Origin: Drosophila miranda
Taxonomy: Eukaryota; Arthropoda; Insecta; Diptera; Drosophilidae
Reading direction: 5' to 3'
Assembly: GCF_003369915.1 (NCBI RefSeq)
Contig: NC_046676.1
Coordinates: forward strand, 23,002,001-23,066,000
DNA length: 64,000 bases
Below the pieces are notes generated by a model. The model had not been told where the DNA came from. It saw only the letters and a program-made list of their open reading frames with translations, and made no database searches. Of this stretch, positions 37,000 through 51,100 are shown piece after piece; position 1 is the first letter of the stretch, and every line of letters starts with the position of its first letter. The translations under genes and the position numbers were made by a program.

Positions 37000-39900
37000 C
37001 TGGGAGCTTCAAGTAGCCCGAGCACATGCCATGCGGGAAATCTGCCAGGAAAAGTAGCCCACAAATTTATACCGATCTTGTATCCTTTTTCTAATCTTAT
37101 ACCCATCTTTTGCAGGCCAACATTGCATGGATCGGAGCTGCTACCTCACCTTAGCAATACGTTAAACAGCTGCACCGATGAATCGGGGGATCTGGCTACG
37201 TCTCTGGCGTTGGATGCTCTTTATGCCTTGTGTGACAGCCACACTGTCAATATTGCTTCCACCTGGACGCTCTGGGCAGCAAGTTTCGCGGCGAACAGCG
37301 TCCACAGACCCTTAGGTCTCTGTACCATTTCTTTGGCTTGGTTCCGCTGCTGCAGACACCCACACTGGAGTACGAGAAAGTTGCGGATGATGCCCTAGAG
37401 CAGCTGTGGCAGGCCATCAGTCGACCGGGAACAAATGCGGCACAGGTTCGCAATGCTCTGGCAGCCCTAAAGAGCTATGAGCCAGGAAGCACGCTCAACC
37501 TGCAGCACATTCCGGCTCAGTTTCGTTTTGAGATTGTCGGTGGAGCAGTGGGAGGACTTAGTGGCCGAGAGGTGGTGAATCTGCAGAAAGAGACCGTCCC
37601 CGGCGAGGTGTGGGTGCAGCTACTACAGAAGATTCGCCCGGAATGTGGAGATGCAGCAGCTGATCTGATTTCCCATCACATAAGCAACGAAATAAACGGC
37701 TTTCGGAGCGGAGTCTAACGCCTGCCCGAGGGCAAGCCGGAGCCACGCAAGCTAGTGGGTTTGTTCGGGACCAGCCCGCTCCGTGCAGTAACCAACTACA
37801 TGGTGAGCCAGGCCCGCTTCGGAGACTACGTGTCAGAGCCCTATGCAGTGACCTTTGCCCTCAGGGCGCTGTCCAATAAATTTCCCAAGCCGATACCACC
37901 GCTCGATTGGAGCTGCTTGACGAGCTTCTTTCACCTATCCTTCGATGCGAGGAAGTACTGCATCATGATAGCCAAGAATCAGGCGTCGAGCTCAGGCACA
38001 GCGAAGCGTTTGCTAGAGAACTTCCTGGTAGAATTCGAGCCTGATTGCTTCGAGGAGGATCTGCTGTTACTGTTCTCACTGCTACCGGAGATCGCCAGCA
38101 ACGTGGGCCTTCAGATCATAAAGAACTTTGCCGAGAAAGTGGCTGTCTATTGCTTCAAAGAGTCACAGATAAACGACTTTGTCGAGGGTGAGTTTACACT
38201 TTTTATACCCGATACTCAAAATGAGTATTGGAGGATATTAGATTTTTGGTAAAAGTGGATGTGTGTAACGTCCAGAAGGAATCGTTTCCGACCCCATAAA
38301 GTATATATATTCTTGATCAGCATCAATAACCGAGTCAATTGAGCCCTGTCTGTCTGTCCGTCCGTCCGTCTGTCCGTCCCCTTCAGCGCTTAGTGCTCAA
38401 AGACTATAAGAGCTAGAGCAACGTTGTTTTGGATCCAGACTTTTGTGATATGTCACTGCTACAAAAATATTTCAAAACTTCGCCCCGCCCACTTCCGCCC
38501 CCACAAAGGACGAAAATCTGTGGCATCCACATTTTTAAAGATACGATAAAACCAAAAACGCAGAATCGTAGAGGATGACTATATGTTCTAAAGTGTAAAA
38601 TCTCAACCAGATCGTATAATTATTATAGCCAGAATCAAGAAAACAATTTCATTCTTTCTCGCTCTGTTTCATGTACGAAAATCTGGGGCATCCACAAATC
38701 TCAGAGACTATTAAGGCTAGAGTAACCAAATTTGGTATCCGCACTTCTGTTAGATCTCACTATAAAACGTATATCTCAGAATTTCGCCCCACCCCCTTCC
38801 GCCCCCACAAAGGACGAAAATCTGTTGCATCCACAATATTGCAGATTCGAGAAAACTAAAAACGCAGAATCATAGATGACCATATCTATCAGATTGCTGA
38901 ATCTGGATCAGATCGGATCATTTTTATACCCAAAAGGAACAAATCAATTTGCACTGGCTACGCAGCGCCCGACGTCACGCTCAGACTGATTTTCTGTCTC
39001 TCTCGCACGCACTCTTTGTCGTGTCGTTTAATATTAGCGGCGTCTGCCGGAGGAGAGCCATACTGACTAAGTATCGGGTATAACTGTAGAGTTGCGGTGT
39101 CCGCAGCAACTCACAACGTTCCCCCTCGTTTTTGCTTGCTTTTTGTCCAGGCGATGACCTTGTATCATCTTGTTTGCAGGATGCCTTTTTGAAAAGTTTT
39201 TGGACAGCGTCAAGTACATTTTCACGGGAAAGTGCGACCTACCACCCGAAGTGTTGGATGTTTTCACACTGATTGTAGAGCGCTACATGGACTCGATGAA
39301 TCTGGACTCGAGGCTGTTTGAGCGCTACACAGAGGTGGTGGCCGTTTTGCATCCGAATGCCATCGACGGGCTGACCACGCCCGCCAATTGGTGGGAGACG
39401 CCCATAGGCAAGCTAAAAAAGGCCACCATCATCCGATGCTATCTGGTGCTGTATAACGAGAAGTTGCCCAACCCACTCAAATGGCTGACGCCCATTATTG
39501 ATGCCTACGAGAAGCGCACGGAGGAGCGCTCCTTCTTCTATCGCCACTTGGCTGCCACTCTGTATGCCTTTGGAAGCGATGAACATGCCTGTAACTGGAT
39601 CATGGAAATATTCCTGGAGATCCAGATGCTGCTGGCCGAGGCCTCCAACAAGGAGAAGGTTAACAGGGCACTCTATCTGCTGGACATCTTTGTTCTGGCC
39701 GTGGATGTGCTCTCCGGCTGTGCCGTGCTGCTGGGCAGTGTCGATGTGGTGGCCACAGACGATAAGCAGCGACTCAATCTCTTTCCCGAGAGCTTGCAGT
39801 ATCTGTGCGACCACATATTCTGAAAGGACCATGAAGCAAAGGTGAGTGAAGAAGACTCAACTATATGCCACTTTCTTGATCATTTTTGTATCGACTTTCA

Positions 39901-40190
39901 GGTCTATGAATTCCTATTTAATCTATATATGTATGTTTATGGCTTACTCAACTTCAATCTGTGTTGTTTGCTAAACAGTCATTGTAAGTTCGAGGACAGT
40001 AACATTGTCCAATCTAAATCCTGGACAAGAGTTGTGAGTCATGCAGCAATGCTTTTTTTTGCTTCACCTTCTGCTCGGGCTATTCAAAATCGATGGTCAA
40101 CCTGGGCGGGCATCAAAGAAAGGACCGGCACAGCACCAAGGGCTCTCTCCCTAATGCCGCAGGACACACAAATCATGTATATTAATATAT
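36996..40190 (+). pseudogene. U2, second part: internal partial duplication, exon 4 tail to exon 7 stub
   Basis: It starts in the last third of exon 4 (to 37,053), then exon 5 (37,116-38,187), exon 6 (39,180-39,841) and an exon 7 stub (39,902 to about 39,930). Exon 5 has a one-base deletion at about 37,265 and a stop TAA at 37,716. Exon 6 has TGG to TGA at 39,821 (residue 1147 of the intact protein). Exon 7 runs from TATATA straight into the intron of the downstream gene, so its end, the 3' UTR, the promoter and exon 1 (about 670 bp) are deleted. Several residues (SPLRAV, AVTFALRAL) match U1 rather than the other copies, so this part is a separate U1-like lineage. Confidence 0.85.
38204..39130. 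mobile_element. mini-me/DINE-1-like element (U2, second part)
   Basis: A near full-length copy like that of U1, in the same intron and orientation. It keeps the short TTTTGTGATATGTCACTGC segment after GATCCAGAC that U4-U7 lack. It was copied with the unit and is not a new insertion. Confidence 0.7.
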
Positions 40191-43100
40191 ACCAGCATCC
40201 TGGTGATCGAGGCCATCGATTACTTCCTGCAGCAGTCGGATCATGCCCAGTCCATCGATCTGTGCATCTACCAGGCTTGCCTGATCAAACAGCTGGCCAA
40301 CTACGGCATTGATCCTCGTCCCAGTCTGCAGTGCTTGCTTCGCGTATTGCATGCGACTCGGGAGCATACGCGGAATCACTACCATGTGCTCTTGGTTCTG
40401 CTGGCGGAAGTGCTGCACGTCTTGTCCCCCTTCTACTTGGCCGACTTGCTGCGGATCATTGTCTTCGTGGTCGTGCAGGAGTGCTGTGGCCATGAATACA
40501 TTCTGAACATGTGTCTGGATGGCATCATTCAGTGGATGTCTCAGACTGCATTCATACACGCCGAGGGGCTGGCTCTGGCTAACCAGATAGTGCAGCGTGT
40601 GCTCGACCTCCAACAGTCGGATGAGGGCGAGCGGATATCCACCAAGCAACTGAAGCCGGCCCACATGCGCAACTATCATCCGGACATTGCGATTGCATTT
40701 GATCTGGCCAATCTTGTGGAGTCGTTCGATGCCTCCGAGAATCAGGATGTTTTCGCCTTTGTCGACGCCCTAAATGTCAAGTCAAACACGGTCTTCTGCC
40801 AGCGCCTCCATCTCTTCTTGCGCGCCCTCTTTCTGTCCCGACAACCGCCCGTTGACTGCTGGTTCAAGATCTACGAGGTGATTCTGCAGACCATTAAGGT
40901 AAACGAGGGCATCGCCTACGACTTCCTCATGACCTACATCTTCAAGCTGGCCCACGAGAACAATCCTGAGCTGCAACTGGAGTTGCTTCGAGGTCTGCCC
41001 CATTTTGCCGTATCCAAGGTGAGCTCTCAAATGAACATCACTTGAATCTTCCACTGAAACATGTCCCGTTTTGCGAAGGACAACGTGCCCATGATTCTGA
41101 ACACCATTCGAAATCTGTCCACCGAGAATGGTACCTTCTGTGTGGACCTGTATCTACGACTGTGGCGCGTGGAGTCGCGCACCTATCCCTTCCTGCTGAA
41201 GCAAGTGGCTCAACCGCTGCCGGAGGGCGATAAGCGCTGGGAGCTTCAAGTAGCCCGAGCACATGCCATGCGGGAAATCTGCCAGGAAAAGTAGCCCACA
41301 AATTTATACCGATCTTGTATCCTTTTTCTAATCTTATACCCATCTTTTGCAGGCCAACATTGCATGGATCGGAGCTGCTACCTCACCTTAGCAATACGTT
41401 AAACAGCTGCACCGATGAATCGGGGGATCTGGCTACGTCTCTGGCGTTGGATGCTCTTTATGCCTTGTGTGACAGCCACACTGTCAATATTGCTTCCACC
41501 TGGCACGCTCTGGGCAGCAAGTTTCGCGGCGAACAGCGTCCACAGACCCTTAGGTCTCTGTACCATTTCTTTGGCTTGGTTCCGCTGCTGCAGACACCCA
41601 CACTGGAGTACGAGAAAGTTGCGGATGATGCCCTAGAGCAGCTGTGGCAGGCCATCAGTCGACCGGGAACAGATGCGGCACAGGTTCGCAATGCTCTGGC
41701 AGCCCTAAAGAGCTATGAGCCAGGAAGCACGCTCAACCTGCGGCACATTCCGGCTCAGTTTCGTTTTGAGATTGTCGGTGGAGCAGTGGGAGGACTTAGT
41801 GGCCGAGAGGTGGTGGATCTGCAGGAAGAGACCGTCCCCGGCGAGGTGTGGGTGCAGCTACTACAGAAGATTCGCCCGGAATGTGGAGATGCAGCAGCTG
41901 ATCTGATTTCCCATCACATAAGCAACGAAATTAACGGCTTTCGGAGCGGAGTCTACCGCCTGCCCGAGGGCAAGCCGGAGCCACGCAAGCTAGTGGGTTT
42001 GTTCGGGACCCTCCCGCTCCGTGCAGTAACCAACTACATGGTGAGCCAGGCCCGCTTCGGAGACTACGTGTCAGAGCCCTATGCAGGGACCTTTCCCCTT
42101 AGGGCGCTGTCCAATAAATTTCCCAAGCCGATACCACCGCTCGATTGGAGCTGCTTGACGAGCTTCTTTCACCTATCCTTCGATGCAAGGAAGTACTGCA
42201 TCATGATAGCCAAGAATCAGGCGTCGAGCTCAGGCACAGCGAAGCGTTTGCTAGAGAACTTCCTGGTAGAATTCGAGCCTAATTGCTTCGAGGAGGATCT
42301 GCTGTTACTGTTCTCACTGCTACCGGAGATCGCCAGCAACGTGGGCCTTCAGATCATAAAGAACTTTGCCGAGAAAGTGGCTGTCTATTGCTTCAAAGAG
42401 TCACAGATAAACGACTTTGTCGAGGGTGAGTTTACACTTTTTATACCCGATACTCAAAATGAGTATTAGAGTAACCAAATTTGGTATCCGCACTTCTGTT
42501 AGATCTCACTATAAAACGTATATCTCAGAATTTCGCCCCACCCCCTTCCGCCCCCACAAAGGACGAAAATCTGTTGCATCCACAATATTGCAGATTCGAG
42601 AAAACTAAAAACGCAGAATCATAGATGACCATATCTATCAGATTGCTGAATCTGGATCAGATCGGATCATTTTTATACCCAAAAGGAACAAATCAATTTG
42701 CACTGGCTACGCAGCGCCCGACGTCACGCTCAGACTGATTTTCTGTCTCTCTCGCACGCACTCTTTGTCGTGTCGTTTAATATTAGCGGCGTCTGCCGGA
42801 GGAGAGCCATACTGACTAAGTATCGGGTATAACTGTAGAGTTGCGGTGTCCGCAGCAACTCACAACGTTCCCCCTCGTTTTTGCTTGCTTTTTGTCCAGG
42901 CGATGACCTTGTATCATCTTGTTTGCAGGATGCCTTTTTGAAAAGTTTTTGGACAGCGTCAAGTACATTTTCACGGGAAAGTGCGACCTACCACCCGAAG
43001 TGTTGGATGTTTTCACACTGATTGTAGAGCGCTACATGGACTCGATGAATCTGGACTCGAGGCTGTTTGAGCGCTACACAGAGGTGGTGGCCGTTTTGCA

Positions 43101-43939
43101 TCCGAATGCCATCGACGGGCTGACCACGCCCGCCAATTGGTGGGAGACGCCCATAGGCAAGCTAAAAAAGGCCACCATCATCCGATGCTATCTGGTGCTG
43201 TATAACGAGAAGTTGCCCAACCCACTCAAATGGCTGACGCCCATTATTGATGCCTACGAGAAGCGCACGGAGGAGCGCTCCTTCTTCTATCGCCACTTGG
43301 CTGCCACTCTGTATGCCTTTGGAAGCGATGAACATGCCTGTAACTGGATCATGGAAATATTCCTGGAGATCCAGATGCTGCTGGCCGAGGCCTCCAACAA
43401 GGAGAAGGTTAACAGGGCACTCTATCTGCTGGACATCTTTGTTCTGGCCGTGGATGTGCTCTCCGGCTGTGCCGTGCTGCTGGGCAGTGTCGATGTGGTG
43501 GCCACAGACGATAAGCAGCGACTCAATCTCTTTCCCGAGAGCTTGCAGTATCTGTGCGACCACATATTCTGAAAGGACCATGAAGCAAAGGTGAGTGAAG
43601 AAGACTCAACTATATGCCACTTTCTTGATCATTTTTGTATCGACTTTCAGGTCTATGAATTCCTATTTAATCTATATATGTATGTTTATGGCTTACTCAA
43701 CTTCAATCTGTGTTGTTTGCTAAACAGTCATTGTAAGTTCGAGGACAGTAACATTGTCCAATCTAAATCCTGGACAAGAGTTGTGAGTCATGCAGCAATG
43801 CTTTTTTTTGCTTCACCTTCTGCTCGGGCTATTCAAAATCGATGGTCAACCTGGGCGGGCATCAAAGAAAGGACCGGCACAGCACCAAGGGCTCTCTCCC
43901 TAATGCCGCAGGACACACAAATCATGTATATTAATATAT
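40191..43939 (+). pseudogene. U3: truncated focadhesin-like copy, short unit
   Basis: Exon 3 remnant 40,191-41,018, exon 4 41,079-41,290, exon 5 41,353-42,425, exon 6 42,929-43,590 and exon 7 stub from 43,651. Exons 3-5 are open with intact splice sites. Exon 6 carries the TGA at 43,570. Exon 7 is cut and fused to downstream-gene intron DNA at about 43,678. Intron 5 is shortened by a deletion of roughly 500 bp within the element. No promoter precedes it, since U2 lost that block. No ATG opens the exon 3 remnant. Confidence 0.85.
42442..42879. mobile_element. Internally deleted mini-me/DINE-1-like element (U3)
   Basis: Sequence jumps from GAGTATT (about 42,467) to AGAGTAACC, removing the microsatellite and the first internal repeat. 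Both ends and the 3' stem-loop remain. Confidence 0.7.
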
Positions 43940-46900
43940 ACCAGCATCCTGGTGATCGAGGCCATCGATTACTTCCTGCAGCAGTCGGATCATGCCCAGT
44001 CCATCGATCTGTGCATCTACCAGGCTTGCCTGATCAAACAGCTGGCCAACTACGGCATTGATCCTCGTCCCAGTCTGCAGTGCTTGCTTCGCGTATTGCA
44101 TGCGACTCGGGAGCATACGCGGAATCACTACCATGTGCTCTTGGTTCTGCTGGCGGAAGTGCTGCACGTCTTGTCCCCCTTCTACTTGGCCGACTTGCTG
44201 CGGATCATTGTCTTCGTGGTCGTGCAGGAGTGCTGTGGCCATGAATACATTCTGAACATGTGTCTGGATGGCATCATTCAGTGGATGTCTCAGACTGCAT
44301 TCATACACGCCGAGGGGCTGGCTCTGGCTAACCAGATAGTGCAGCGTGTGCTCGACCTCCAACAGTCGGATGAGGGCGAGCGGATATCCACCAAGCAACT
44401 GAAGCCGGCCCACATGCGCAACTATCATCCGGACATTGCGATTGCATTTGATCTGGCCAATCTTGTGGAGTCGTTCGATGCCTCCGAGAATCAGGATGTT
44501 TTCGCCTTTGTCGACGCCCTAAATGTCAAGTCAAACACGGTCTTCTGCCAGCGCCTCCATCTCTTCTTGCGCGCCCTCTTTCTGTCCCGACAACCGCCCG
44601 TTGACTGCTGGTTCAAGATCTACGAGGTGATTCTGCAGACCATTAAGGTAAACGAGGGCATCGCCTACGACTTCCTCATGACCTACATCTTCAAGCTGGC
44701 CCACGAGAACAATCCTGAGCTGCAACTGGAGTTGCTTCGAGGTCTGCCCCATTTTGCCGTATCCAAGGTGAGCTCTCAAATGAACATCACTTGAATCTTC
44801 CACTGAAACATGTCCCGTTTTGCGAAGGACAACGTGCCCATGATTCTGAACACCATTCGAAATCTGTCCACCGAGAATGGTACCTTCTGTGTGGACCTGT
44901 ATCTACGACTGTGGCGCGTGGAGTCGCGCACCTATCCCTTCCTGCTGAAGCAAGTGGCTCAACCGCTGCCGGAGGGCGATAAGCGCTGGGAGCTTCAAGT
45001 AGCCCGAGCACATGCCATGCGGGAAATCTGCCAGGAAAAGTAGCCCACAAATTTATACCGATCTTGTATCCTTTTTCTAATCTTATACCCATCTTTTGCA
45101 GGCCAACATTGCATGGATCGGAGCTGCTACCTCACCTTAGCAATACGTTAAACAGCTGCACCGATGAATCGGGGGATCTGGCTACGTCTCTGGCGTTGGA
45201 TGCTCTTTATGCCTTGTGTGACAGCCACACTGTCAATATTGCTTCCACCTGGCACGCTCTGGGCAGCAAGTTTCGCGGCGAACAGCGTCCACAGACCCTT
45301 AGGTCTCTGTACCATTTCTTTGGCTTGGTTCCGCTGCTGCAGACACCCACACTGGAGTACGAGAAAGTTGCGGATGATGCCCTAGAGCAGCTGTGGCAGG
45401 CCATCAGTCGACCGGGAACAGATGCGGCACAGGTTCGCAATGCTCTGGCAGCCCTAAAGAGCTATGAGCCAGGAAGCACGCTCAACCTGCGGCACATTCC
45501 GGCTCAGTTTCGTTTTGAGATTGTCGGTGGAGCAGTGGGAGGACTTAGTGGCCGAGAGGTGGTGGATCTGCAGGAAGAGACCGTCCCCGGCGAGGTGTGG
45601 GTGCAGCTACTACAGAAGATTCGCCCGGAATGTGGAGATGCAGCAGCTGATCTGATTTCCCATCACATAAGCAACGAAATTAACGGCTTTCGGAGCGGAG
45701 TCTACCGCCTGCCCGAGGGCAAGCCGGAGCCACGCAAGCTAGTGGGTTTGTTCGGGACCCTCCCGCTCCGTGCAGTAACCAACTACATGGTGAGCCAGGC
45801 CCGCTTCGGAGACTACGTGTCAGAGCCCTATGCAGGGACCTTTCCCCTTAGGGCGCTGTCCAATAAATTTCCCAAGCCGATACCACCGCTCGATTGGAGC
45901 TGCTTGACGAGCTTCTTTCACCTATCCTTCGATGCAAGGAAGTACTGCATCATGATAGCCAAGAATCAGGCGTCGAGCTCAGGCACAGCGAAGCGTTTGC
46001 TAGAGAACTTCCTGGTAGAATTCGAGCCTAATTGCTTCGAGGAGGATCTGCTGTTACTGTTCTCACTGCTACCGGAGATCGCCAGCAACGTGGGCCTTCA
46101 GATCATAAAGAACTTTGCCGAGAAAGTGGCTGTCTATTGCTTCAAAGAGTCACAGATAAACGACTTTGTCGAGGGTGAGTTTACACTTTTTATACCCGAT
46201 ACTCAAAATGAGTATTGGAGTATATTAGATTTTTGGTAAAAGTGGATGTGTGTAACGTCCAGAAGGAATCGTTTCCGACCCCATAAAGTATATATATTCT
46301 TGATCAGCATCAATAACCGAGTCGATTGAGCCCTGTCTGTCTGTCCGTCCGTCCGTCTGTCCGTCCCCTTCAGCGCTTAGTGCTCAAAGACTATAAGAGC
46401 TAGAGCAACGTTGTTTTGGATCCAGACAAAAATATTTCAAAACTTCGCCCCGCCCACTTCCGCCCCCACAAAGGACGAAAATCTGTGGCATCCACATTTT
46501 TAAAGATACGATAAAACCAAAAACGCAGAATCGTAGAGGATGACTATATGTTCTAGAGTGTAAAATCTCAACCAGATCGTATAATTATTATAGCCAGAAT
46601 CAAGAAAACAATTTCATTCTTTCTCGCTCTGTTTCATGTACGAAAATCTGGGGCATCCACAAATCTCAGAGACTATTAAGGCTAGAGTAACCAAATTTGG
46701 TATCCGCACTTCTGTTAGATCTCACTATAAAACGTATATCTCAGAATTTCGCCCCACCCCCTTCCGCCCCCACAAAGGACGAAAATCTGTTGCATCCACA
46801 ATATTGCAGATTCGAGAAAACTAAAAACGCAGAATCATAGATAATGACCATATCTATCAGATTGCTGAATCTGGATCAGATCGGATCATTTTTATACCCA

Positions 46901-48154
46901 AAAGGAACAAATCAATTTGCACTGGCTACGCAGCGCCCGACGTCACGCTCAGACTGATTTTCTGTCTCTCTCGCACGCACTCTTTGTCGTGTCGTTTAAT
47001 ATTAGCGGCGTCTGCCGGAGGAGAGCCATACTGACTAAGTATCGGGTATAACTGTAGAGTTGCGGTGTCCGCAGCAACTCACAACGTTCCCCCTCGTTTT
47101 TGCTTGCTTTTTGTCCAGGCGATGACCTTGTATCATCTTGTTTGCAGGATGCCTTTTTGAAAAGTTTTTGGACAGCGTCAAGTACATTTTCACGGGAAAG
47201 TGCGACCTACCACCCGAAGTGTTGGATGTTTTCACACTGATTGTAGAGCGCTACATGGACTCGATGAATCTGGACTCGAGGCTGTTTGAGCGCTACACAG
47301 AGGTGGTGGCCGTTTTGCATCCGAATGCCATCGACGGGCTGACCACGCCCGCCAATTGGTGGGAGACGCCCATAGGCAAGCTAAAAAAGGCCACCATCAT
47401 CCGATGCTATCTGGTGCTGTATAACGAGAAGTTGCCCAACCCACTCAAATGGCTGACGCCCATTATTGATGCCTACGAGAAGCGCACGGAGGAGCGCTCC
47501 TTCTTCTATCGCCACTTGGCTGCCACTCTGTATGCCTTTGGAAGCGATGAACATGCCTGTAACTGGATCATGGAAATATTCCTGGAGATCCAGATGCTGC
47601 TGGCCGAGGCCTCCAACAAGGAGAAGGTTAACAGGGCACTCTATCTGCTGGACATCTTTGTTCTGGCCGTGGATGTGCTCTCCGGCTGTGCCGTGCTGCT
47701 GGGCAGTGTCGATGTGGTGGCCACAGACGATAAGCAGCGACTCAATCTCTTTCCCGAGAGCTTGCAGTATCTGTGCGACCACATATTCTGGAAGGACCAT
47801 GAAGCAACGGTGAGTGAAAAAGACTCAACTATATGCCACTTTCTTGATCATTTTTGTATCGACTTTCAGGTCTATGAATTCCTATTTAATCTATATATGT
47901 ATGTTTATGGCTTACTCAACTTCAATCAGTGTTGTTTGCTAAACAGTCATTGTAAGTTCGAGGACAGTAACATTGTCCAATCTAAATCCTGGACAAGAGT
48001 TGTGAGTCATGCAGCAATGCTTTTTTTGCTTCACCTGCTCGGGCTATTCAAAATCGATGGTCAACCTGGGCGGGCATCAAAGGAAGGACCGGCACAGTAC
48101 CAAGGGCTCTCTCCCTAATGCCGCAGGACACACAAATCATGTATATTAATATAT
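43940..48154 (+). pseudogene. U4: truncated focadhesin-like copy, short unit with open exon 6
   Basis: Exon 3 remnant 43,940-44,767, exon 4 44,828-45,039, exon 5 45,102-46,174, exon 6 47,148-47,809 and exon 7 stub from 47,870. All exons up to 6 are open. Exon 6 keeps Trp (TGG) at the residue-1147 position and ends ACG instead of AAG. Exon 7 is fused at about 47,897 to the downstream intron, and reading through gives 70-odd novel codons to a stop at 48,118. Exons 3-5 are almost indistinguishable from U3. No promoter immediately upstream. Confidence 0.85.
46191..47098. mobile_element. mini-me/DINE-1-like element (U4)
   Basis: Complete ends. It lacks about 22 bp after GATCCAGAC, a deletion shared with U5, U6 and U7 and absent from U1 and U2. 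Confidence 0.7.
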
Positions 48155-51100
48155 ACCAGCATCCTGGTGATCGAGGCCATCGATTACTTCCTGCAGCAGT
48201 CGGATCATGCCCAGTCCATCGATCTGTGCATCTACCAGGCTTGCCTGATCAAACAGCTGGCCAACTACGGCATTGATCCTCGTCCCAGTCTGCAGTGCTT
48301 GCTTCGCGTATTGCTTGCGACTCGGGAGCATACGCGGAATCACTACCATGTGCTCTTGGTTCTGCTGGCGGAAGTGCTGCACGTCTTGTCCCCCTTCTAC
48401 TTGGCCGACTTGCTGCGGATCATTGTCTGCGTGGTCGTGCAGGAGTGCTGTGGCCATGAATACATTCTGAACATGTGTCTGGATGGCATCATTCAGTGGA
48501 TGTCTCAGACTGCATTCATACACGCCGAGGGGCTGGCTCTGGCTAACCAGATAGTGCAGCGTGTGCTCGACCTCCAACAGTCGGATGAGGGCGAGCGGAT
48601 ATCCACCAAGCAACTGAAGCCGGCCCACATGCGCAACTATCATCCGTACATTGCGATTGCATTTGATCTGGCCAATCTTGTGGAGTCGTTCGATGCCTCC
48701 GAGAATCAGGATGTTTTCGCCTTTGTCGACGCCCTAAATGTCAAGTCAAACACGGTCTTCTGCCAGCGCCTCCATCTCTTCTTGCGCGCCCTCTTTCTGT
48801 CCCGACAACCGCCCGTTGACTGCTGGTTCAAGATCTACGAGGTGATTCTGCAGACCATTAAGGTAAACGAGGGCATCGCCTACGACTTCCTCATGACCTA
48901 CATCTTCAAGCTGGCCCACGAGAACAATCCTGAGCTGCAACTGGAGTTGCTTCGAGGTCTGCCCCATTTTGCCGTATCCAAGGTGAGCTCTCAAATGAAC
49001 ATCACTTGAATCTTCCACTGAAACATGTCCCGTTTTGCGAAGGACAACGTGCCCATGATTCTGAACACCATTCGAAATCTGTCCACCGAGAATGGTACCT
49101 TCTGTGTGGACCTGTATCTACGACTGTGGCGCGTGGAGTCGCGCACCTATTCCTTCCTGCTGAAGCAAGTGGCTCAACCGCTGCCGGAGGGCGATAAGCG
49201 CTGGGAGCTTCAAGTAGCCCGAGCACATGCCATGCGGGAAATCTGCCAGGAAAAGTAGCCCACAAATTTATACCGATCTTGTATCCTTTTTCTAATCTTA
49301 TACCCATCTTTTGCAGGCCAACATTGCATGGATCGGAGCTGCTACCTCACCTTAGCAATACGTTAAACAGCTGCACCGATGAATCGGGGGATCTGGCTAC
49401 GTCTCTGGCGTTGGATGCTCTTTATGCCTTGTGTGACAGCCACACTGTCAATATTGCTTCCACCTGGCACGCTCTGGGCAGCAAGTTTCGCGGCGAACAG
49501 CGTCCACAGACCCTTAGGTCTCTGTACCATTTCTTTGGCTTGGTTCCGCTGCTGCAGACACCCACACTGGAGTACGAGAAAGTTGCGGATGATGCCCTAG
49601 AGCAGCTGTGGCAGGCCATCAGTCGACCGGGAACAGATGCGGCACAGGTTTGCAATGCTCTGGCAGCCCTAAAGAGCTATGAGCCAGGAAGCACGCTCAA
49701 CCTGCGGCACATTCCGGCTCAGTTTCGTTTTGAGATTGTCGGTGGAGCAGTGGGAGGACTTAGTGGCCGAGAGGTGGTGGATCTGCAGGAAGAGACCGTC
49801 CCCGGCGAGGTGTGGGTGCAGCTACTACAGAAGATTCGCCCGGAATGTGGAGATGCAGCAGCTGATCTGATTTCCCATCACATAAGCAACGAAATAAACG
49901 GCTTTCGGAGCGGAGTCTACCGCCTGCCCGAGGGCAAGCCGGAGCCACGCAAGCTAGTGGGTTTGTTCGGGACCCTCCCGCTCCGTGCAGTAACCAACTA
50001 CATGGTGAGCCAGGCCCGCTTCGGAGACTACGTGTCAGAGCCCTATGCAGGGACCTTTCCCCTTAGGGCGCTGTCTAATAAATTTCCCAAGCCGATAACA
50101 CCGCTCGATTGGAGCTGCTTGACGAGCTTCTTTCACCTATCCTTCGATGCAAGGAAGTACTGCATCATGATAGCCAAGAATCAGGCGTCGAGCTCAGGCA
50201 CAGCGAAGCGTTTGCTAGAGAACTTCCTGGTAGAATTCGAGCCTAATTGCTTCGAGGAGGATCTGCTGTTACTGTTCTCACTGCTACCGGAGATCGCCAG
50301 CAACGTGGGCCTTCAGATCATAAAGAACTTTGCCGAGAAAGTGGCTGTCTATTGCTTCAAAGAGTCACAGATAAACGACTTTGTCGAGGGTGAGTTTACA
50401 CTTTTTATACCCGATACTCAAAATGAGTATTGGAGTATATTAGATTTTTGGTAAAAGTGGATGTGTGTAACGTCCAGAAGGAATCGTTTCCGACCCCATA
50501 AAGTATATATATTCTTGATCAGCATCAATAACCGAGTCGATTGAGCCCTGTCTGTCTGTCCGTCCGTCCGTCTGTCCGTCCCCTTCAGCGCTTAGTGCTC
50601 AAAGACTATAAGAGCTAGAGCAACGTTGTTTTGGATCCAGACAAAAATATTTCAAAACTTCGCCCCGCCCACTTCCGCCCCCACAAAGGACGAAAATCTG
50701 TGGCATCCACATTTTTAAAGATACGATAAAACCAAAAACGCAGAATCGTAGAGGATGACTATATGTTCTAGAGTGTAAAATCTCAACCAGATCGTATAAT
50801 TATTATAGCCAGAATCAAGAAAACAATTTCATTCTTTCTCGCTCTGTTTCATGTACGAAAATCTGGGGCATCCACAAATCTCAGAGACTATTAAGGCTAG
50901 AGTAACCAAATTTGGTATCCGCACTTCTGTTAGATCTCACTATAAAACGTATATCTCAGAATTTCGCCCCACCCCCTTCCGCCCCCACAAAGGACGAAAA
51001 TCTGTTGCATCCACAATATTGCAGATTCGAGAAAACTAAAAACGCAGAATCATAGATAATGACCATATCTATCAGATTGCTGAATCTGGATCAGATCGGA

